DNA of 64,000 nucleotides from Mesorhizobium sp. WSM2240 (lineage in GTDB: Bacteria; Pseudomonadota; Alphaproteobacteria; Rhizobiales; Rhizobiaceae): assembly GCF_040438645.1 (NCBI RefSeq), contig NZ_CP159253.1:4578501-4642500 (forward strand), read 5' to 3'. The translations under genes were made by a program, and so were the position numbers. This document shows, piece after piece, positions 30,673-41,462 of this stretch. Numbering within the stretch: the first letter of the stretch is position 1; each line of letters begins with the position of its first letter. Under the pieces are notes generated by a model. The model saw only the letters and a list, made by a program, of their open reading frames with translations, was not told the DNA's origin and did not search any database.

Positions 30673-31683
30673 ATGACTGTCAGAGTTGCCATCAACGGAT
30701 TTGGCCGCATCGGCCGCAACATCGTCCGCGCCATCTACGAGTCCGGCCGCAAGGACATCGACGTGGTCGCCGTCAACGATCTCGGGCCGGTCGAGACGAA
30801 TGCCCATCTGCTGCGCTACGACAGCGTCCACGGCCGCTTCCCGCGCGAAGTGAATGTCGACGGCGACACGATCAATATCGGCAGCGACAGCTTCAAGGTC
30901 ACCGCCATCAAGGACCCGTCGCAGCTGCCGTGGAAGGACCTCGGCGTCGATATCGTGCTGGAATGCACCGGCATCTTCACCTCCAAGGACAAGGCCTCCG
31001 CGCATCTTGCGGCCGGCGCCAAGCGCGTCCTGGTTTCGGCTCCCGCCGATGGCGCCGACCTGACGGTGGTCTACGGCATCAATCACGACAAGATCACCAA
31101 GGATCACGTCGTCATCTCCAACGCGTCGTGCACGACCAACTGCCTGGCGCCGCTGGCCGCCGTCATGCATGAGACGGTCGGCATCGAGAAGGGAATGATG
31201 ACCACCATCCATTCCTACACCGGCGACCAGCCGACGCTCGATACGATGCATAAGGACCTCTACCGGGCGCGCGCCGCGGCCCTGTCGCAGATTCCGACCT
31301 CGACGGGCGCGGCCAAGGCCATCGGCCTCGTCCTGCCGGAGCTCAAGGGCAAGCTCGACGGCATCTCCGTCCGAGTGCCGACGCCCAATGTCTCGTTGGT
31401 TGACCTGAAGTTCGTCGCCAAGCGGAATACCACCGTGGAGGAGCTCAACGAGGCGGTGATCGCCGCGTCGAAGGACAAGCTTAAGGGCGTGATGAACTTC
31501 ACCACGCACCCCAACGTCTCGATCGACTTCAACCACGATCCGCATTCGTCGACGGTCGCGCTCGACCAGACCAAGGTCATGGAAGGCAATTTCGTTTCCG
31601 TCCTGTCCTGGTACGACAATGAATGGGGCTTCTCGAACCGCATGGCCGACACCGCCGCCGCTTTCGGCAAGACCATCGCCTGA
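30673..31683 (+). CDS. gap: Glyceraldehyde-3-phosphate dehydrogenase
   Basis: This enzyme oxidises and phosphorylates glyceraldehyde-3-phosphate to 1,3-bisphosphoglycerate in glycolysis, with reversal in gluconeogenesis. It is 336 aa. It has the NAD-binding start [16 protein letters not shown], the catalytic segment [12 protein letters not shown] (Cys153) and the C-terminal [14 protein letters not shown]36-type residue in VAVNDL favours NAD. AAGGAG lies 9 nt before the ATG. It is second in tkt-gap and followed by an intrinsic hairpin. Confidence 0.96.
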   Translation: MTVRVAINGFGRIGRNIVRAIYESGRKDIDVVAVNDLGPVETNAHLLRYDSVHGRFPREVNVDGDTINIGSDSFKVTAIKDPSQLPWKDLGVDIVLECTGIFTSKDKASAHLAAGAKRVLVSAPADGADLTVVYGINHDKITKDHVVISNASCTTNCLAPLAAVMHETVGIEKGMMTTIHSYTGDQPTLDTMHKDLYRARAAALSQIPTSTGAAKAIGLVLPELKGKLDGISVRVPTPNVSLVDLKFVAKRNTTVEELNEAVIAASKDKLKGVMNFTTHPNVSIDFNHDPHSSTVALDQTKVMEGNFVSVLSWYDNEWGFSNRMADTAAAFGKTIA

Positions 31684-31704
31684 CGGCTGCGCAAATCGCA
31701 TTTC

Positions 31705-31732
31705 AAAACGCCCGGCTTCGTCCGGGCGTTTT
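31705..31732 (+). terminator. gap terminator hairpin
   Basis: An 11-bp stem (AAAACGCCCGG / CCGGGCGTTTT) with a 6-nt loop (CTTCGT), 21 nt after the gap stop. T residues at the end of the stem can serve as the U-tract. Confidence 0.8.
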
Positions 31733-31853
31733 CGTTCAGGGCTGCGGCAAATGCAGCGCGGAGCCCGGACGATCCCGCAAATCTGCTTGCGCGCCACCTT
31801 ACCTTCGCCTCACTCTGCGTTAAGCAGAAGATACGCAGAGGGGAAGGGGCTAA

Positions 31854-33725
31854 ATGGAGCAGTCGATCTATCTCGTTACGCTGGTGGGCGCTGCCCTTGT
31901 GCTGGCCGCTGCGTTTTCGAGCCTGATCGCCTTCCGTTTCGGCGCCCCGCTGCTTCTCCTCTTCCTGGGCATCGGGTTGGCATCGGGCGTGGACGGATTG
32001 GGTATCCAGTTCGACAACGCGCAGCTCGCCTATTTCGTCGGCTCGCTGGCGCTGGCCGTCATCCTGTTCGATTCGGGCTTCGGCACTCCGCTGAACGTGC
32101 TCCGGCAGGCGGCGTTGCCGGCCCTGTCGCTGGCGACAATCGGCGTGGTGCTGACGGCCGGCATATTCGGCGTCGTCGCTTTCTACATGACCGATCTCAC
32201 CTGGCTGGAAAGCTTCCTGCTGGGAGCGGCCGTCGCCTCGACCGACGCGGCGGCGGTGTTCTTCCTGCTGCGGGCCGGAAACGTCAATCTGCGCGAGCGC
32301 GTCCGCTCCACGCTCGAAATCGAGTCCGGCACCAACGACCCGATCGCTATCTTCTTGACCATCACGTTCGTCGAGATCATCGCCTTAGGCGCCGATCCGA
32401 AAGCCGAACTCCTGTTCGTCGACCTCGTCGTCGGCTTTGTCCTGAATATGGGGCTTGGCGCGGCCGCCGGACTGATCGGTGGCTTCCTGATCGTGCGTCT
32501 GGTCGAACGCCTCAACCTCGACAGCGGTCTGCTGCCGATCTTCGTCTTGACTCTGTCGCTGATAGTGTTCGCCGCCGCCGGCGCAATCCACGGGTCGGGC
32601 TTTCTGGCGGTCTATCTGGCCGGCCTGGTGGCCGGCAATTCCGATATCCGCGCGGTGTCGGTGCTGAGGCGCTTCCAGGCCGGCATGTCATGGCTGGCCC
32701 AGATCATCATGTTCCTGGTGCTCGGCCTGTTTGCGACACCGTCGCAATTTCCGGAGATATTGGTGATCGCCATCGTGCTCGGCCTGTTCCTGATCTTCGT
32801 CGCACGGCCGCTGGCGGTCTGGCTGTGTCTGCTGCCATTCAACATGCCGCGCCAAGAGACGGCGTTCATTTCCTGGGTTGGCCTGCGCGGCGCGGTGTCG
32901 ATCCTGCTCGCCATAACGCCGATACTCGGCGGGCTGGAAAATGGCCGCGATATCTTCAACATCGCGTTCATCGTGGTGCTTGTTTCGCTGGTGATCCAAG
33001 GGTGGACTGTGGGGCCGCTGGCCCGCCGCTTGGGGCTGATCGTGCCGGCGCGGCTCGGTCCGCTGGAAAAGGTCGAGCTGGAGCTGCCGGGCTCCGCGCA
33101 TCACGAACTCCTCGCCTATACGATCGTGCCCGGCAGTCCGGTGGCGCGCGGGCAGCGCATTCCGCGCTGGGCGCGGCCATCGCTGGTAGTGCGCGAAGGC
33201 CGATCGATAAAATTCCAGGACGCCGGCCGGCTCATCGAAGGCGACCACGTCTACATCTTCGTGCCCGACCGCTATCCGCGCCTGCTCGACAGGCTGTTCG
33301 CCAGCCGTACCGATGTGGACCCCGAGGACGCCGAGTTCTTCGGCGCCTTCGCCGTCGATCCGACCCGCCCAGCCGCCGAACTCGAAGCCGCTTATGGGGC
33401 GGGTCTCTCTGAGGAAGAAGCCGCAATGACGATCGGCGGACTGATCCTCGCCCGGCTCGGCGGACGCGCTGAATATGCGGACCGCGTCACCATCGGCCCG
33501 ATCGAACTGATCGTGCGGGAGGTCGACGAGAAGGGCCGCATCATTTCGGTGGGCGTGTCGCTCGAGCCGGCTCCGCCGGCGCCGCCGATACCTGTCTTCC
33601 TGAGCGCCAGCGAAATCGGCGACCGGTTGCGCAGGCTATTCGGCAAGCTGAGGAAGCGCGGCGTCGCATCGGCGCCGGCCGCCGGTGCCGAGACGCCCGA
33701 TTCCTACAACAGCCGCGGCCATTGA
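31854..33725 (+). CDS. K+/H+ antiporter, NhaP2/CvrA type
   Basis: A CPA1-type cation/proton antiporter of 623 aa. About 12-13 TM segments fill residues 1-400, including [12 protein letters not shown] and the acidic exchange motif [12 protein letters not shown] (near 160). A TrkA-C ligand-sensing domain follows (about 405-485; [20 protein letters not shown]), then a C-terminal cytoplasmic region with a CorC/HlyC-like character. GGGGAAGGGG lies just upstream of the ATG. It stands alone between the glycolytic genes gap and pgk. Potassium specificity is inferred from the TrkA-C-bearing subfamily; sodium is possible. Confidence 0.85.
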   Translation: MEQSIYLVTLVGAALVLAAAFSSLIAFRFGAPLLLLFLGIGLASGVDGLGIQFDNAQLAYFVGSLALAVILFDSGFGTPLNVLRQAALPALSLATIGVVLTAGIFGVVAFYMTDLTWLESFLLGAAVASTDAAAVFFLLRAGNVNLRERVRSTLEIESGTNDPIAIFLTITFVEIIALGADPKAELLFVDLVVGFVLNMGLGAAAGLIGGFLIVRLVERLNLDSGLLPIFVLTLSLIVFAAAGAIHGSGFLAVYLAGLVAGNSDIRAVSVLRRFQAGMSWLAQIIMFLVLGLFATPSQFPEILVIAIVLGLFLIFVARPLAVWLCLLPFNMPRQETAFISWVGLRGAVSILLAITPILGGLENGRDIFNIAFIVVLVSLVIQGWTVGPLARRLGLIVPARLGPLEKVELELPGSAHHELLAYTIVPGSPVARGQRIPRWARPSLVVREGRSIKFQDAGRLIEGDHVYIFVPDRYPRLLDRLFASRTDVDPEDAEFFGAFAVDPTRPAAELEAAYGAGLSEEEAAMTIGGLILARLGGRAEYADRVTIGPIELIVREVDEKGRIISVGVSLEPAPPAPPIPVFLSASEIGDRLRRLFGKLRKRGVASAPAAGAETPDSYNSRGH

Positions 33726-33786
33726 ACTCATTGCATCCGCCGTTCGGCGCGATAGGGTGCGGCAATTCAGTCAGAAAGGTGGTGCA

Positions 33787-34983
<1,197 letters not shown>

Positions 34984-35121
34984 GCCCTGCTTCTTCTCGG
35001 GGCGGCTGAAACACTTTCACACCGCAAGTGATATCTTTCAATCGATTCAGGTTTTTGCTGGCATTCCATCGCAAAAAATCTTCTGATAATCGCCCGGGCA
35101 GACAATCAGGAGAGTGATGAG

Positions 35122-36012
35122 ATGAACCAGGAAATGACCGCGCAGGCTGCAAACAAGGACGGATTTATTGCAGCGCTCGATCAGTCCGGCGGCTCTACGC
35201 CGAAAGCGCTCAAGCTTTACGGCGTCGATGAAAGCGCCTGGTCGAATGAAGCGGAGATGTTCGACCTCGTCCACAAGATGCGCGCGCGGATCATCAAGTC
35301 TCCTGCCTTCACCGGCGACAAGGTGATGGGCGCCATACTGTTCGAGCAGACCATGGACCGCGACATCGACGGCACGCCGACCGCGCAATATCTATGGGAA
35401 AAGCGCCATGTCGTGCCGTTCCTGAAGGTCGACAAGGGGCTGGCGGAAGCCAAGGACGGCGTCAAGCTGATGAAGCCCATGCCGGATCTCGACGCGCTCC
35501 TGAAGCGCGCCGTAGCGAAGGGGATATTCGGCACCAAGATGCGTTCTGTGATCGACGCGGCGAATCCGAAAGGCATCGCTGCCGTCGTCGACCAGCAGTT
35601 CGAAGTCGGCAAGCAGATCCTGGCGCACGGCCTCGTTCCGATCATCGAGCCGGAGGTCACGATTTCGATCCCGGACAAGGCGGAAGCGGAGGACATTCTC
35701 CTCGCCGAAATCCGCAAGCACCTCGACGACGTGCCGGCCGGCAAGCAGATCATGCTGAAACTGACGCTGCCGACAAAGGCCAACCTCTACAAGCCGCTGA
35801 TCGACGATCCACGCGTCATGCGGGTGGTCGCGCTGTCCGGCGGCTATTCCCGCGCCGAGGCGAATGAAAAGCTGAGACAGAATGTCGGCATGATCGCCAG
35901 CTTCTCGCGTGCCTTGACCGAGGGTCTGTCGGCGGACCAGAGCGATGAGCAATTCAACGCGGCGTTGGCTTCGGCGATAGACAGCATTTTCGAAGCATCC
36001 CGCGCCAGCTGA
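35122..36012 (+). CDS. fda: Class I fructose-bisphosphate aldolase
   Basis: This 296-aa enzyme cleaves fructose-1,6-bisphosphate, or makes it in gluconeogenesis, through a Schiff base. Motifs include [18 protein letters not shown] at the start, GTKMRSVI, and [14 protein letters not shown], where K213 is at the position of the Schiff-base lysine of the bacterial short class I type. It is metal-independent, unlike the class II enzyme common in many bacteria. CAGGAGAG precedes the ATG. The 138-nt leader has a small palindrome AATCGATT (35038-35045) that might be a LacI-type site; this is a weak observation. Confidence 0.92.
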   Translation: MNQEMTAQAANKDGFIAALDQSGGSTPKALKLYGVDESAWSNEAEMFDLVHKMRARIIKSPAFTGDKVMGAILFEQTMDRDIDGTPTAQYLWEKRHVVPFLKVDKGLAEAKDGVKLMKPMPDLDALLKRAVAKGIFGTKMRSVIDAANPKGIAAVVDQQFEVGKQILAHGLVPIIEPEVTISIPDKAEAEDILLAEIRKHLDDVPAGKQIMLKLTLPTKANLYKPLIDDPRVMRVVALSGGYSRAEANEKLRQNVGMIASFSRALTEGLSADQSDEQFNAALASAIDSIFEASRAS

Positions 36013-36051
36013 CGGATACCCTGCTTCGGCCCAAGGGGAACGATAGAGCGC

Positions 36052-36792
36052 ATGTCGCGCATTGCAACGCTCCTCACCTGGCTCGCATTTCCGATTTATG
36101 TCTGGCAGGGGCTCGGCGTGCGCCGGCGCACCGAGCGCATGTACCCGGCCCAGGGCCCCGTGCTGCACGCCATTCCGGGCGACGAGCCTGCGATATCGCT
36201 ACTGGTGCTCGGCGATTCGTCTGCCGCCTCGGTAGGCATCGGCCATTCCGAAAACGGCCTTGCCGCGCAACTTGCGCTGATCCTTTCGCGGCGGACGGGC
36301 CGCGCTGTCCGCTGGCGCGCGGCGGGCTTCAATTCGGCGACGTCCGGGCAGGTCCGCGATCATGTGCTGCCCAACCTTTCCGCCGACCCATGGACGCATA
36401 TCGTGCTGTCCATCGGCACCAACGACACCAAGAACTTCCATTCCGTGCCGCGCTTCAAGAAGGAGTTCGGCGGTCTTCTCTACGCGCTCCGCGCCAAATG
36501 GCCGGAGGCCCGGGTCGTGTGGTCGCCAGTGGTCGAGTTCACCCGCGTCCCGGCGCTGCCGCCGCTGCTCGGCCGCATACTGGAAATTCGGGCGGGCGCG
36601 ATCAACCGGATGGGCGCGCGCCTGTGCCTGGAGCGCGGCGCGGTGCCGGCGGCGCGACTGCCGATCCTCGATCCGCAAGCCGGATTTTCGACCGATGGCT
36701 TCCACGCCTCGGAAGCGGGCTACCGCGCGTGGGCCGAGCATCTGACCAACCTCGTGCTTGGCGAAGGCAAAAGTTCAGTCAGGGCCGCATGA
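36052..36792 (+). CDS. SGNH/GDSL-family hydrolase
   Basis: A 246-aa lipase/esterase-like protein. The nucleophile block VLGDSSAASVG gives Ser56; block III contains IGTNDTKN (G122-N124 region) and block V DGFHAS supplies D215 and H218. A short N-terminal hydrophobic segment (LLTWLAFPIYVW) may anchor it to the membrane. Substrate unknown; related enzymes act on acyl esters or acetylated sugars. The stop codon lies inside repeat A copy 3. It follows fba by 39 nt and may be read through from it. Confidence 0.82.
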   Translation: MSRIATLLTWLAFPIYVWQGLGVRRRTERMYPAQGPVLHAIPGDEPAISLLVLGDSSAASVGIGHSENGLAAQLALILSRRTGRAVRWRAAGFNSATSGQVRDHVLPNLSADPWTHIVLSIGTNDTKNFHSVPRFKKEFGGLLYALRAKWPEARVVWSPVVEFTRVPALPPLLGRILEIRAGAINRMGARLCLERGAVPAARLPILDPQAGFSTDGFHASEAGYRAWAEHLTNLVLGEGKSSVRAA

Positions 36793-36850
36793 TCTTGTCC
36801 GAAAAGTCTGCAACTTTTCGCTGCGAGGACCTCCCGGTTCGGGATCATGC
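36787..36850. repeat. Dispersed palindromic repeat, family A, copy 3 (with insertion)
   Basis: This copy is inverted relative to the others: GCATGATCTTGTCCGAAAAG then TCTGCAACTTTTCG, after which about 19 nt (CTGCGAGGACCTCCCGGTT) precede the closing GGGATCATGC. The stop codon of the SGNH gene and the 3' end of the 53-aa gene abut it. Confidence 0.75.
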
Positions 36851-36851
36851 T

Positions 36852-37013
36852 TTATTGCCCGTGGCTTAAGACAACCGTCAGCGATATCGCGGCCAGCGCG
36901 ATCACTGCCAGCTTCCAGAAATCGCGCCGGTGCCGCAGCCCCGGCAGGCCGAGCGGCTTGATGATCTGGATTATCATCATCGCAACGATGACGAGCGACA
37001 AGGCTTTGGACAT
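36852..37013 (-). CDS. 53-aa two-TM small membrane protein
   Basis: The minus strand encodes MSKALSLVIVAMMIIQIIKP, then LGLPGLRHRRDFWKLAVIAL and AAISLTVVLSHGQ: two hydrophobic helices (about 3-18 and 34-49) joined by a basic loop (RHRRDFWK). An in-frame TGA lies 11 codons upstream, which fixes the start near 37013. A TTGACA-like -35 is seen upstream in CTTTGACAGAGC. The ribosome site is weak. The clean TM/basic-loop/TM layout argues for a real gene. Function unknown; it is flanked by repeat A and repeat B. Confidence 0.6.
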   Translation of the reverse strand: MSKALSLVIVAMMIIQIIKPLGLPGLRHRRDFWKLAVIALAAISLTVVLSHGQ

Positions 37014-37094
37014 GCGGCGTTTGAGCAGGAACGGCCAGCTCTGTCAAAGTGCAGCTAACCCATTAGTCAGATGGACGCACGGTTCGGCGATTAG

Positions 37095-37243
37095 CTAGGG
37101 TGTGTTGAGATTCAGGGTAGGCCGAGTCGAAAATGGTGGATTTCGAGGACCGGAGCGGAGCGTACATTCAGGTATGTGAGCACCGAAAGCGCAGAAAGCT
37201 GCCATTTGCAGGCCGGCATCACCTGAATATCAACATACCCTAG
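37095..37243. repeat. Dispersed repeat with terminal inverted repeats, family B, copy 2
   Basis: A 149-bp element with 22-bp termini (CTAGGGTGTGTTGAGATTCA GG and the inverse of CCTGAATATCAACATACCCT AG, two mismatches). The interior matches copy 1 at 24418-24559 with about 90% identity by eye. It ends 4 nt before the GGAGGGG ribosome site of prpE, so the prpE leader derives almost entirely from the repeat. Confidence 0.88.
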
Positions 37244-37254
37244 GGAGGGGCGGC

Positions 37255-39177
37255 ATGGCTTCGCGCTATCATGAGGTTTACGAAAGCTGGAAACGCGACC
37301 CCGAAGGCTTCTGGGCGGAAGCCGCGCGCGAGATCGACTGGTTCAAGCCGTGGAATGCGGTCTTCGACCCGAATTCCGGTCCATACGGCCGCTGGTTCCC
37401 GGGCGCCGAGTGCAACACCTGCCACAACGCCATCGATCGCCACGCCGATGGAGCAAGGGCCGGGCAACTCGCCCTCATCCATGACAGCGCCTACACCGGC
37501 GAGCGCAGAAAATTCACCTACACCGAACTCAAGGCGAAAGTGGTCGCCCTTGCGGCCGTGCTGAAGGACCGCGGCGTCGGAAAGGGCGACCGCGTCATCA
37601 TCTACATGCCGATGGTACCCGAGGCGGTGTTCGCCATGCTCGCCTGCGCCCGTATCGGCGCGGTCCACTCTGTCGTCTTCGGTGGCTTCGCCGCAAAGGA
37701 ACTGGCGACCCGCATCGACGACGCGACGCCGAAGCTGATCATCTCCGCTTCGTGCGGCATCGAACCGGGGCGGGTCATCGCCTACAAGCCGCTACTCGAC
37801 CAGGCGATCGAGTTTGCGCGCCACAAGCCGGAAGGCTGCATTATCCTCCAGCGCCCGCAACAGACCTGCGAACTGACGCCCGGCCGCGACACCGACTATG
37901 CGGAAAGCGTGGCCGCAACCAAGGCTGCGGCGCGAAAAGTGCCCTGCGTCCCGGTCCTCGCCACCGACCCGCTCTACATCCTCTACACCTCCGGCACCAC
38001 CGGCCAACCCAAGGGCGTTGTGCGCGACAATGGCGGCCACATGGTCGCGCTGAAATGGTCGATGGAGAACGAGTTCGGCGTGAAGCCGGGCGAGGTGTTC
38101 TGGGCGGCCTCCGATGTTGGCTGGGTGGTTGGCCATTCCTATATCGTCTATGCGCCGCTGCTCCATGGCTGCACGACCATTCTCTACGAGGGCAAGCCGG
38201 TCGGCACGCCGGACGCCGGCGCGTTCTGGCGGGTCATATCCGAGCACGGCGTGGTCGCGCTGTTCACCGCGCCGACCGCCTTCCGCGCCATCAAGGGCCA
38301 GGATTCGAAGGGCGAGTTTGTGCGGGGATACGACCTGTCGAAGTTCCGCACCCTGTTTCTCGCCGGCGAGCGCGCCGATCCCGAGACGGTCAAATGGGCC
38401 GAGCAGAAGCTTTCGGTGCCGGTGATCGATCATTGGTGGCAGACCGAGACCGGCGGGCCAATCAGCCAGAATCCGGTGGGGCTGGGACAACTCCCGGTTA
38501 AATACGGATCGCCCGGCGTGCCGATGCCCGGCTACGACGTGCGGATCCTCGACGACGCCGGCCACGCGGTTCCCCGCAGGACGCTCGGCAATGTCGTGAT
38601 AAAACTGCCGCTGCCGCCCGGCTGCCTGCCGACCCTGTGGAATGCCGACCGGCGCTTCCACGACGCCTATCTCGCAGAGTTTCCCGGTTTCTACAAAACC
38701 GCCGACGCCGGCTATATCGACGAGGACGGCTACATCTTCATCATGGCGCGCACGGACGACATCATCAACGTCGCCGGACACCGTCTGTCGACCGGCGCGA
38801 TGGAGGAGGTGCTGGCCGAGCATTCGGACGTCGCCGAATGCGCGGTGGTGGGCATAGCCGACGTTATGAAGGGCCAGGTTCCCTGCGGCTTCGTCGTGCT
38901 CAATTCCGGCGTCGCGCGCGATGCAGCGGTAATCGAGAAAGAGATCGTCCAGCTCGTCCGCGACCGCATCGGCCCGGTCGCGGCCTTCAAGACGGCGGTA
39001 ATCATCAAGCGCCTGCCCAAGACCCGCTCGGGCAAGATCCTGCGCGCGACCATGCAGAAGATCGCCGATGGCGAAGCCTGGGCCATGCCGGCCACCATCG
39101 ACGACCCGGCGATCCTCGACGAGATCGCGCAGGCGCTGAGAGACAAGGGCTTGGGAGATAATCCCAGCCCGGCTTAG
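37255..39177 (+). CDS. prpE: Propionyl-CoA synthetase PrpE
   Basis: This AMP-forming acyl-CoA synthetase activates propionate to propionyl-CoA. It is 640 aa with the PrpE-typical N-terminus (YHEVYESWKRDPEGFWAEAA), the AMP-binding motif YILYTSGTTGQPKGVVRD (near 242), WWQTETGGP, and the C-terminal TRSGKILR with K594, the acetylation-regulated catalytic lysine. GFYKTADAGYIDEDGYIFIM gives the adenylation hinge. It differs from acetyl-CoA synthetase by its N-terminal region and by DVGWVVGHSYIVYAPLLHG. AGGGAGGGG precedes the ATG. No prpBCD genes are adjacent; degradation is probably by the methylmalonyl-CoA route. Confidence 0.92.
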   Translation: MASRYHEVYESWKRDPEGFWAEAAREIDWFKPWNAVFDPNSGPYGRWFPGAECNTCHNAIDRHADGARAGQLALIHDSAYTGERRKFTYTELKAKVVALAAVLKDRGVGKGDRVIIYMPMVPEAVFAMLACARIGAVHSVVFGGFAAKELATRIDDATPKLIISASCGIEPGRVIAYKPLLDQAIEFARHKPEGCIILQRPQQTCELTPGRDTDYAESVAATKAAARKVPCVPVLATDPLYILYTSGTTGQPKGVVRDNGGHMVALKWSMENEFGVKPGEVFWAASDVGWVVGHSYIVYAPLLHGCTTILYEGKPVGTPDAGAFWRVISEHGVVALFTAPTAFRAIKGQDSKGEFVRGYDLSKFRTLFLAGERADPETVKWAEQKLSVPVIDHWWQTETGGPISQNPVGLGQLPVKYGSPGVPMPGYDVRILDDAGHAVPRRTLGNVVIKLPLPPGCLPTLWNADRRFHDAYLAEFPGFYKTADAGYIDEDGYIFIMARTDDIINVAGHRLSTGAMEEVLAEHSDVAECAVVGIADVMKGQVPCGFVVLNSGVARDAAVIEKEIVQLVRDRIGPVAAFKTAVIIKRLPKTRSGKILRATMQKIADGEAWAMPATIDDPAILDEIAQALRDKGLGDNPSPA

Positions 39178-39394
39178 GAAATCGTTCCGGCAGTGGATCG
39201 ACTGCCAGTGCTGCGATGGACTTAGTCTGATGGAGCCTTAGGGCCTTGAGGACAGCGTCGTGACTCTGAAGCACCATGACTTCTCCGCGCGTGTGCACCA
39301 ACAAAGTTCTGTTACCGTGCTCCTTGATCATGACCAGTTGCGTCGAGTTCAAAGAGATGGTCTGGCCACCGCAATCAGTTAGCTGAATCCACAT
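39005..39394 (-). CDS. Possible FlbD-like protein overlapping the prpE 3' end antisense
   Basis: A minus-strand frame in the 463-nt gap between prpE and the next gene begins MWIQLTDCGGQTISLNSTQL and continues VMIKEHGNRTLLVHTRGEVM. Its first 60 residues resemble the FlbD-like small β fold (short hydrophobic strands, NG-type turn). GCGGAGACC lies before the ATG. The last 57 codons are antisense to prpE, which is unusual and suggests either a read-through remnant or chance. Codon GC3 is lower than in neighbours. Low confidence; the rest of the gap shows no other feature. Confidence 0.3.
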   Translation of the reverse strand: MWIQLTDCGGQTISLNSTQLVMIKEHGNRTLLVHTRGEVMVLQSHDAVLKALRLHQTKSIAALAVDPLPERFPKPGWDYLPSPCLSAPARSRRGSPGRRWWPAWPRLRHRRSSAWSRAGSCPSGSWAGA

Positions 39395-39640
39395 GATTTG
39401 GTCTCCGCGTGGTCCATCGACCCACTGTCGAGTGGATGCCGAAAGCAGGACTGTCTGAACGCGCATGACCATCTTATGTTCAAGCAAGAAAGCCGGCAGC
39501 TCCCATTTGGGGGGCGGTGTTGGGGGCGCACTTCGGCACGGACGTAATCCGAAATCCAAACTCAGACCCGACCTATTGCGCCCAACTATTGCAGGCTGCA
39601 AATTGCGTCAAACGGTTGAACAAGCGTGCGAGGGGACACC

Positions 39641-41287
39641 ATGGCACGGAACTGGATCGTCAGGTTCTGGCTGTCCTTCTCGACCGTCGGACTGCTGGCC
39701 GGAACGCTGTTCTTCGCCGCCTCGCTGACACCGATGCTCGTGCCGCGCAATTACCTGACGCAGGGCGTGCTCTCCGGGTTCAGCCTGGCCGCCGGATACG
39801 GCATCGGCGTTTTCCTGCACTGGCTCTGGAGATATATGGAGCTGCCGGAGCTCAGGGCCCGCATCAGACGGAACACCAAGCTCGTCGCAGCGCTAGCCTG
39901 CGCCATTATCGGCGTCGCCTTCCTCTGGCGAGCGACGGAATGGCAGAATTCGATCCGTGCCGTCATGGGACTCGAGCCGGTCGACAGCGCCCATCCGCTC
40001 GAGGTAGGCCTGATCGCGCTCGCCACCTTCGTCGTCCTCGTCGCTCTGGCGCGGCTGTTCCGGCTGACGCTCATTTTCATATCCGAAAAGCTCAACCGGT
40101 TCGTGCCGAGGCGCGTCTCCTATGTCATCGGCAGCACGATCGCGATCCTGCTGTTCTGGTCGGTCGCCGACGGCATCCTGTTCCGATACGCGCTGCGCGC
40201 CGCCGACAGCTCGTTCCAGACGCTTGATTCTCTTCTGGAGCCGGAGACGCAGCAGCCCTCCGACCCGAAAAAGACCGGCAGTGCCGCCTCGCTGGTCCGC
40301 TGGGAGGAACTCGGCAGGCGCGGGCGCGAATTTGTCGTGACCGGACCAACGCGGGCCGAGTTGAGCGCCTTTCTCGGCAGGGACGCGCTGGAGCCTGTCC
40401 GCGTCTATGTCGGCCTGCAATCGGCCGAGACCCCGCAGGACCGGGCGAAGCTGGCGCTCGAAGAGCTGAAGCGCGCCGGCGGGTTCGAGCGTTCCGTGCT
40501 CCTCGTCGTCATGCCGACCGGCACCGGCTGGATCGACCCTGCGGCCATGGAGCCGGTAGAGTATCTGCACGGCGGGGACATCGCCAGCGTCGCCCAGCAA
40601 TATTCCTACCTCGCCAGCTGGCTGTCGCTGCTGGTGGAGCCAGGCTATGGCGGCGAGGCTGCCCGCGCGTTGTTTTCGGAAGTTTACGGCTACTGGACCA
40701 CTCTGCCCAAGGACCAGCGCCCGCGCCTCTATCTCTACGGCCTCAGCCTCGGCGCCCTCTCCTCGGAACTGTCGACCCAGCTGTTCGAAGTGCTCGGCGA
40801 TCCCTATCACGGCGCGCTGTGGAGCGGCCCGCCGTTTCAGAGCACGGGCTGGCGCGCCATCACCAACGACCGCAACCCTGGGTCGCCGGAGTGGCTGCCA
40901 CGCTTCCGCGACGGTTCCTTTGTCCGCTTCACCAGCCAGGAGAACGCGCTCGACATTCCAGGCGCGCAATGGGGGCCGCTGCGGATCGTCTATCTGCAAT
41001 ATGCCAGCGACCCGATCACCTTCTTCGACTACCGTTCGCTCTACCGCGAGCCCGACTGGATGAAGTCGCCGCGCGGCCCCGATGTTTCACCGGAACTGCG
41101 CTGGTATCCCGTGGTCACCTTTCTGCAGCTCGCGCTCGACATGGCGATGGGCACGACCACTCCCATGGGGCATGGTCATGTCTATGCGCCCGAGCATCAT
41201 GTCGACGCCTGGATGGCGGTGACCGACGTCCAAGGCTGGACTTCTGAGGATGTCGAGCGGTTGAAGGCGAAGCTGGCGGTGCGGTAG
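39641..41287 (+). CDS. Membrane-anchored alpha/beta-hydrolase family protein
   Basis: A 548-aa protein with four or five N-terminal TM segments (about 8-30, 40-60, 80-95, 125-150, 170-190) followed by a large soluble domain. The nucleophile elbow is YGLSLGALSS (Ser369), and the C-terminal GHGHVYAPEHHVDAW may hold the catalytic His. This matches the alpha/beta-hydrolase type with an N-terminal membrane domain (PF15420/PF10081). Substrate unknown. The ATG at 39641 follows GAGGGGACACC; an in-frame GTG at 39626 would add 5 residues. It is monocistronic as far as can be seen. Confidence 0.8.
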   Translation: MARNWIVRFWLSFSTVGLLAGTLFFAASLTPMLVPRNYLTQGVLSGFSLAAGYGIGVFLHWLWRYMELPELRARIRRNTKLVAALACAIIGVAFLWRATEWQNSIRAVMGLEPVDSAHPLEVGLIALATFVVLVALARLFRLTLIFISEKLNRFVPRRVSYVIGSTIAILLFWSVADGILFRYALRAADSSFQTLDSLLEPETQQPSDPKKTGSAASLVRWEELGRRGREFVVTGPTRAELSAFLGRDALEPVRVYVGLQSAETPQDRAKLALEELKRAGGFERSVLLVVMPTGTGWIDPAAMEPVEYLHGGDIASVAQQYSYLASWLSLLVEPGYGGEAARALFSEVYGYWTTLPKDQRPRLYLYGLSLGALSSELSTQLFEVLGDPYHGALWSGPPFQSTGWRAITNDRNPGSPEWLPRFRDGSFVRFTSQENALDIPGAQWGPLRIVYLQYASDPITFFDYRSLYREPDWMKSPRGPDVSPELRWYPVVTFLQLALDMAMGTTTPMGHGHVYAPEHHVDAWMAVTDVQGWTSEDVERLKAKLAVR

Positions 41288-41462
41288 CGAGCACTGTCGC
41301 AACCTGCAATTTTATTCCGCCGACTGGCCTGTCTGGAGAACGGCGTTCCGCAACCGGCGGAACTCCTCGAAGCTCCGGCCTTGTTCGCAGCAGCCGCTGT
41401 CCTAGATTGCAGCGTCATCCCCCAGCGGCAAACAATCCCCGCAAGACCGACGGAAAACGCAC

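Noticed and set aside
35030..35080. Regulatory palindrome upstream of fba (AATCGATT and a TTTTTGC/GCAAAAA dyad).
   Set aside because: Both are short and of a kind expected by chance; mentioned in the fba entry only.
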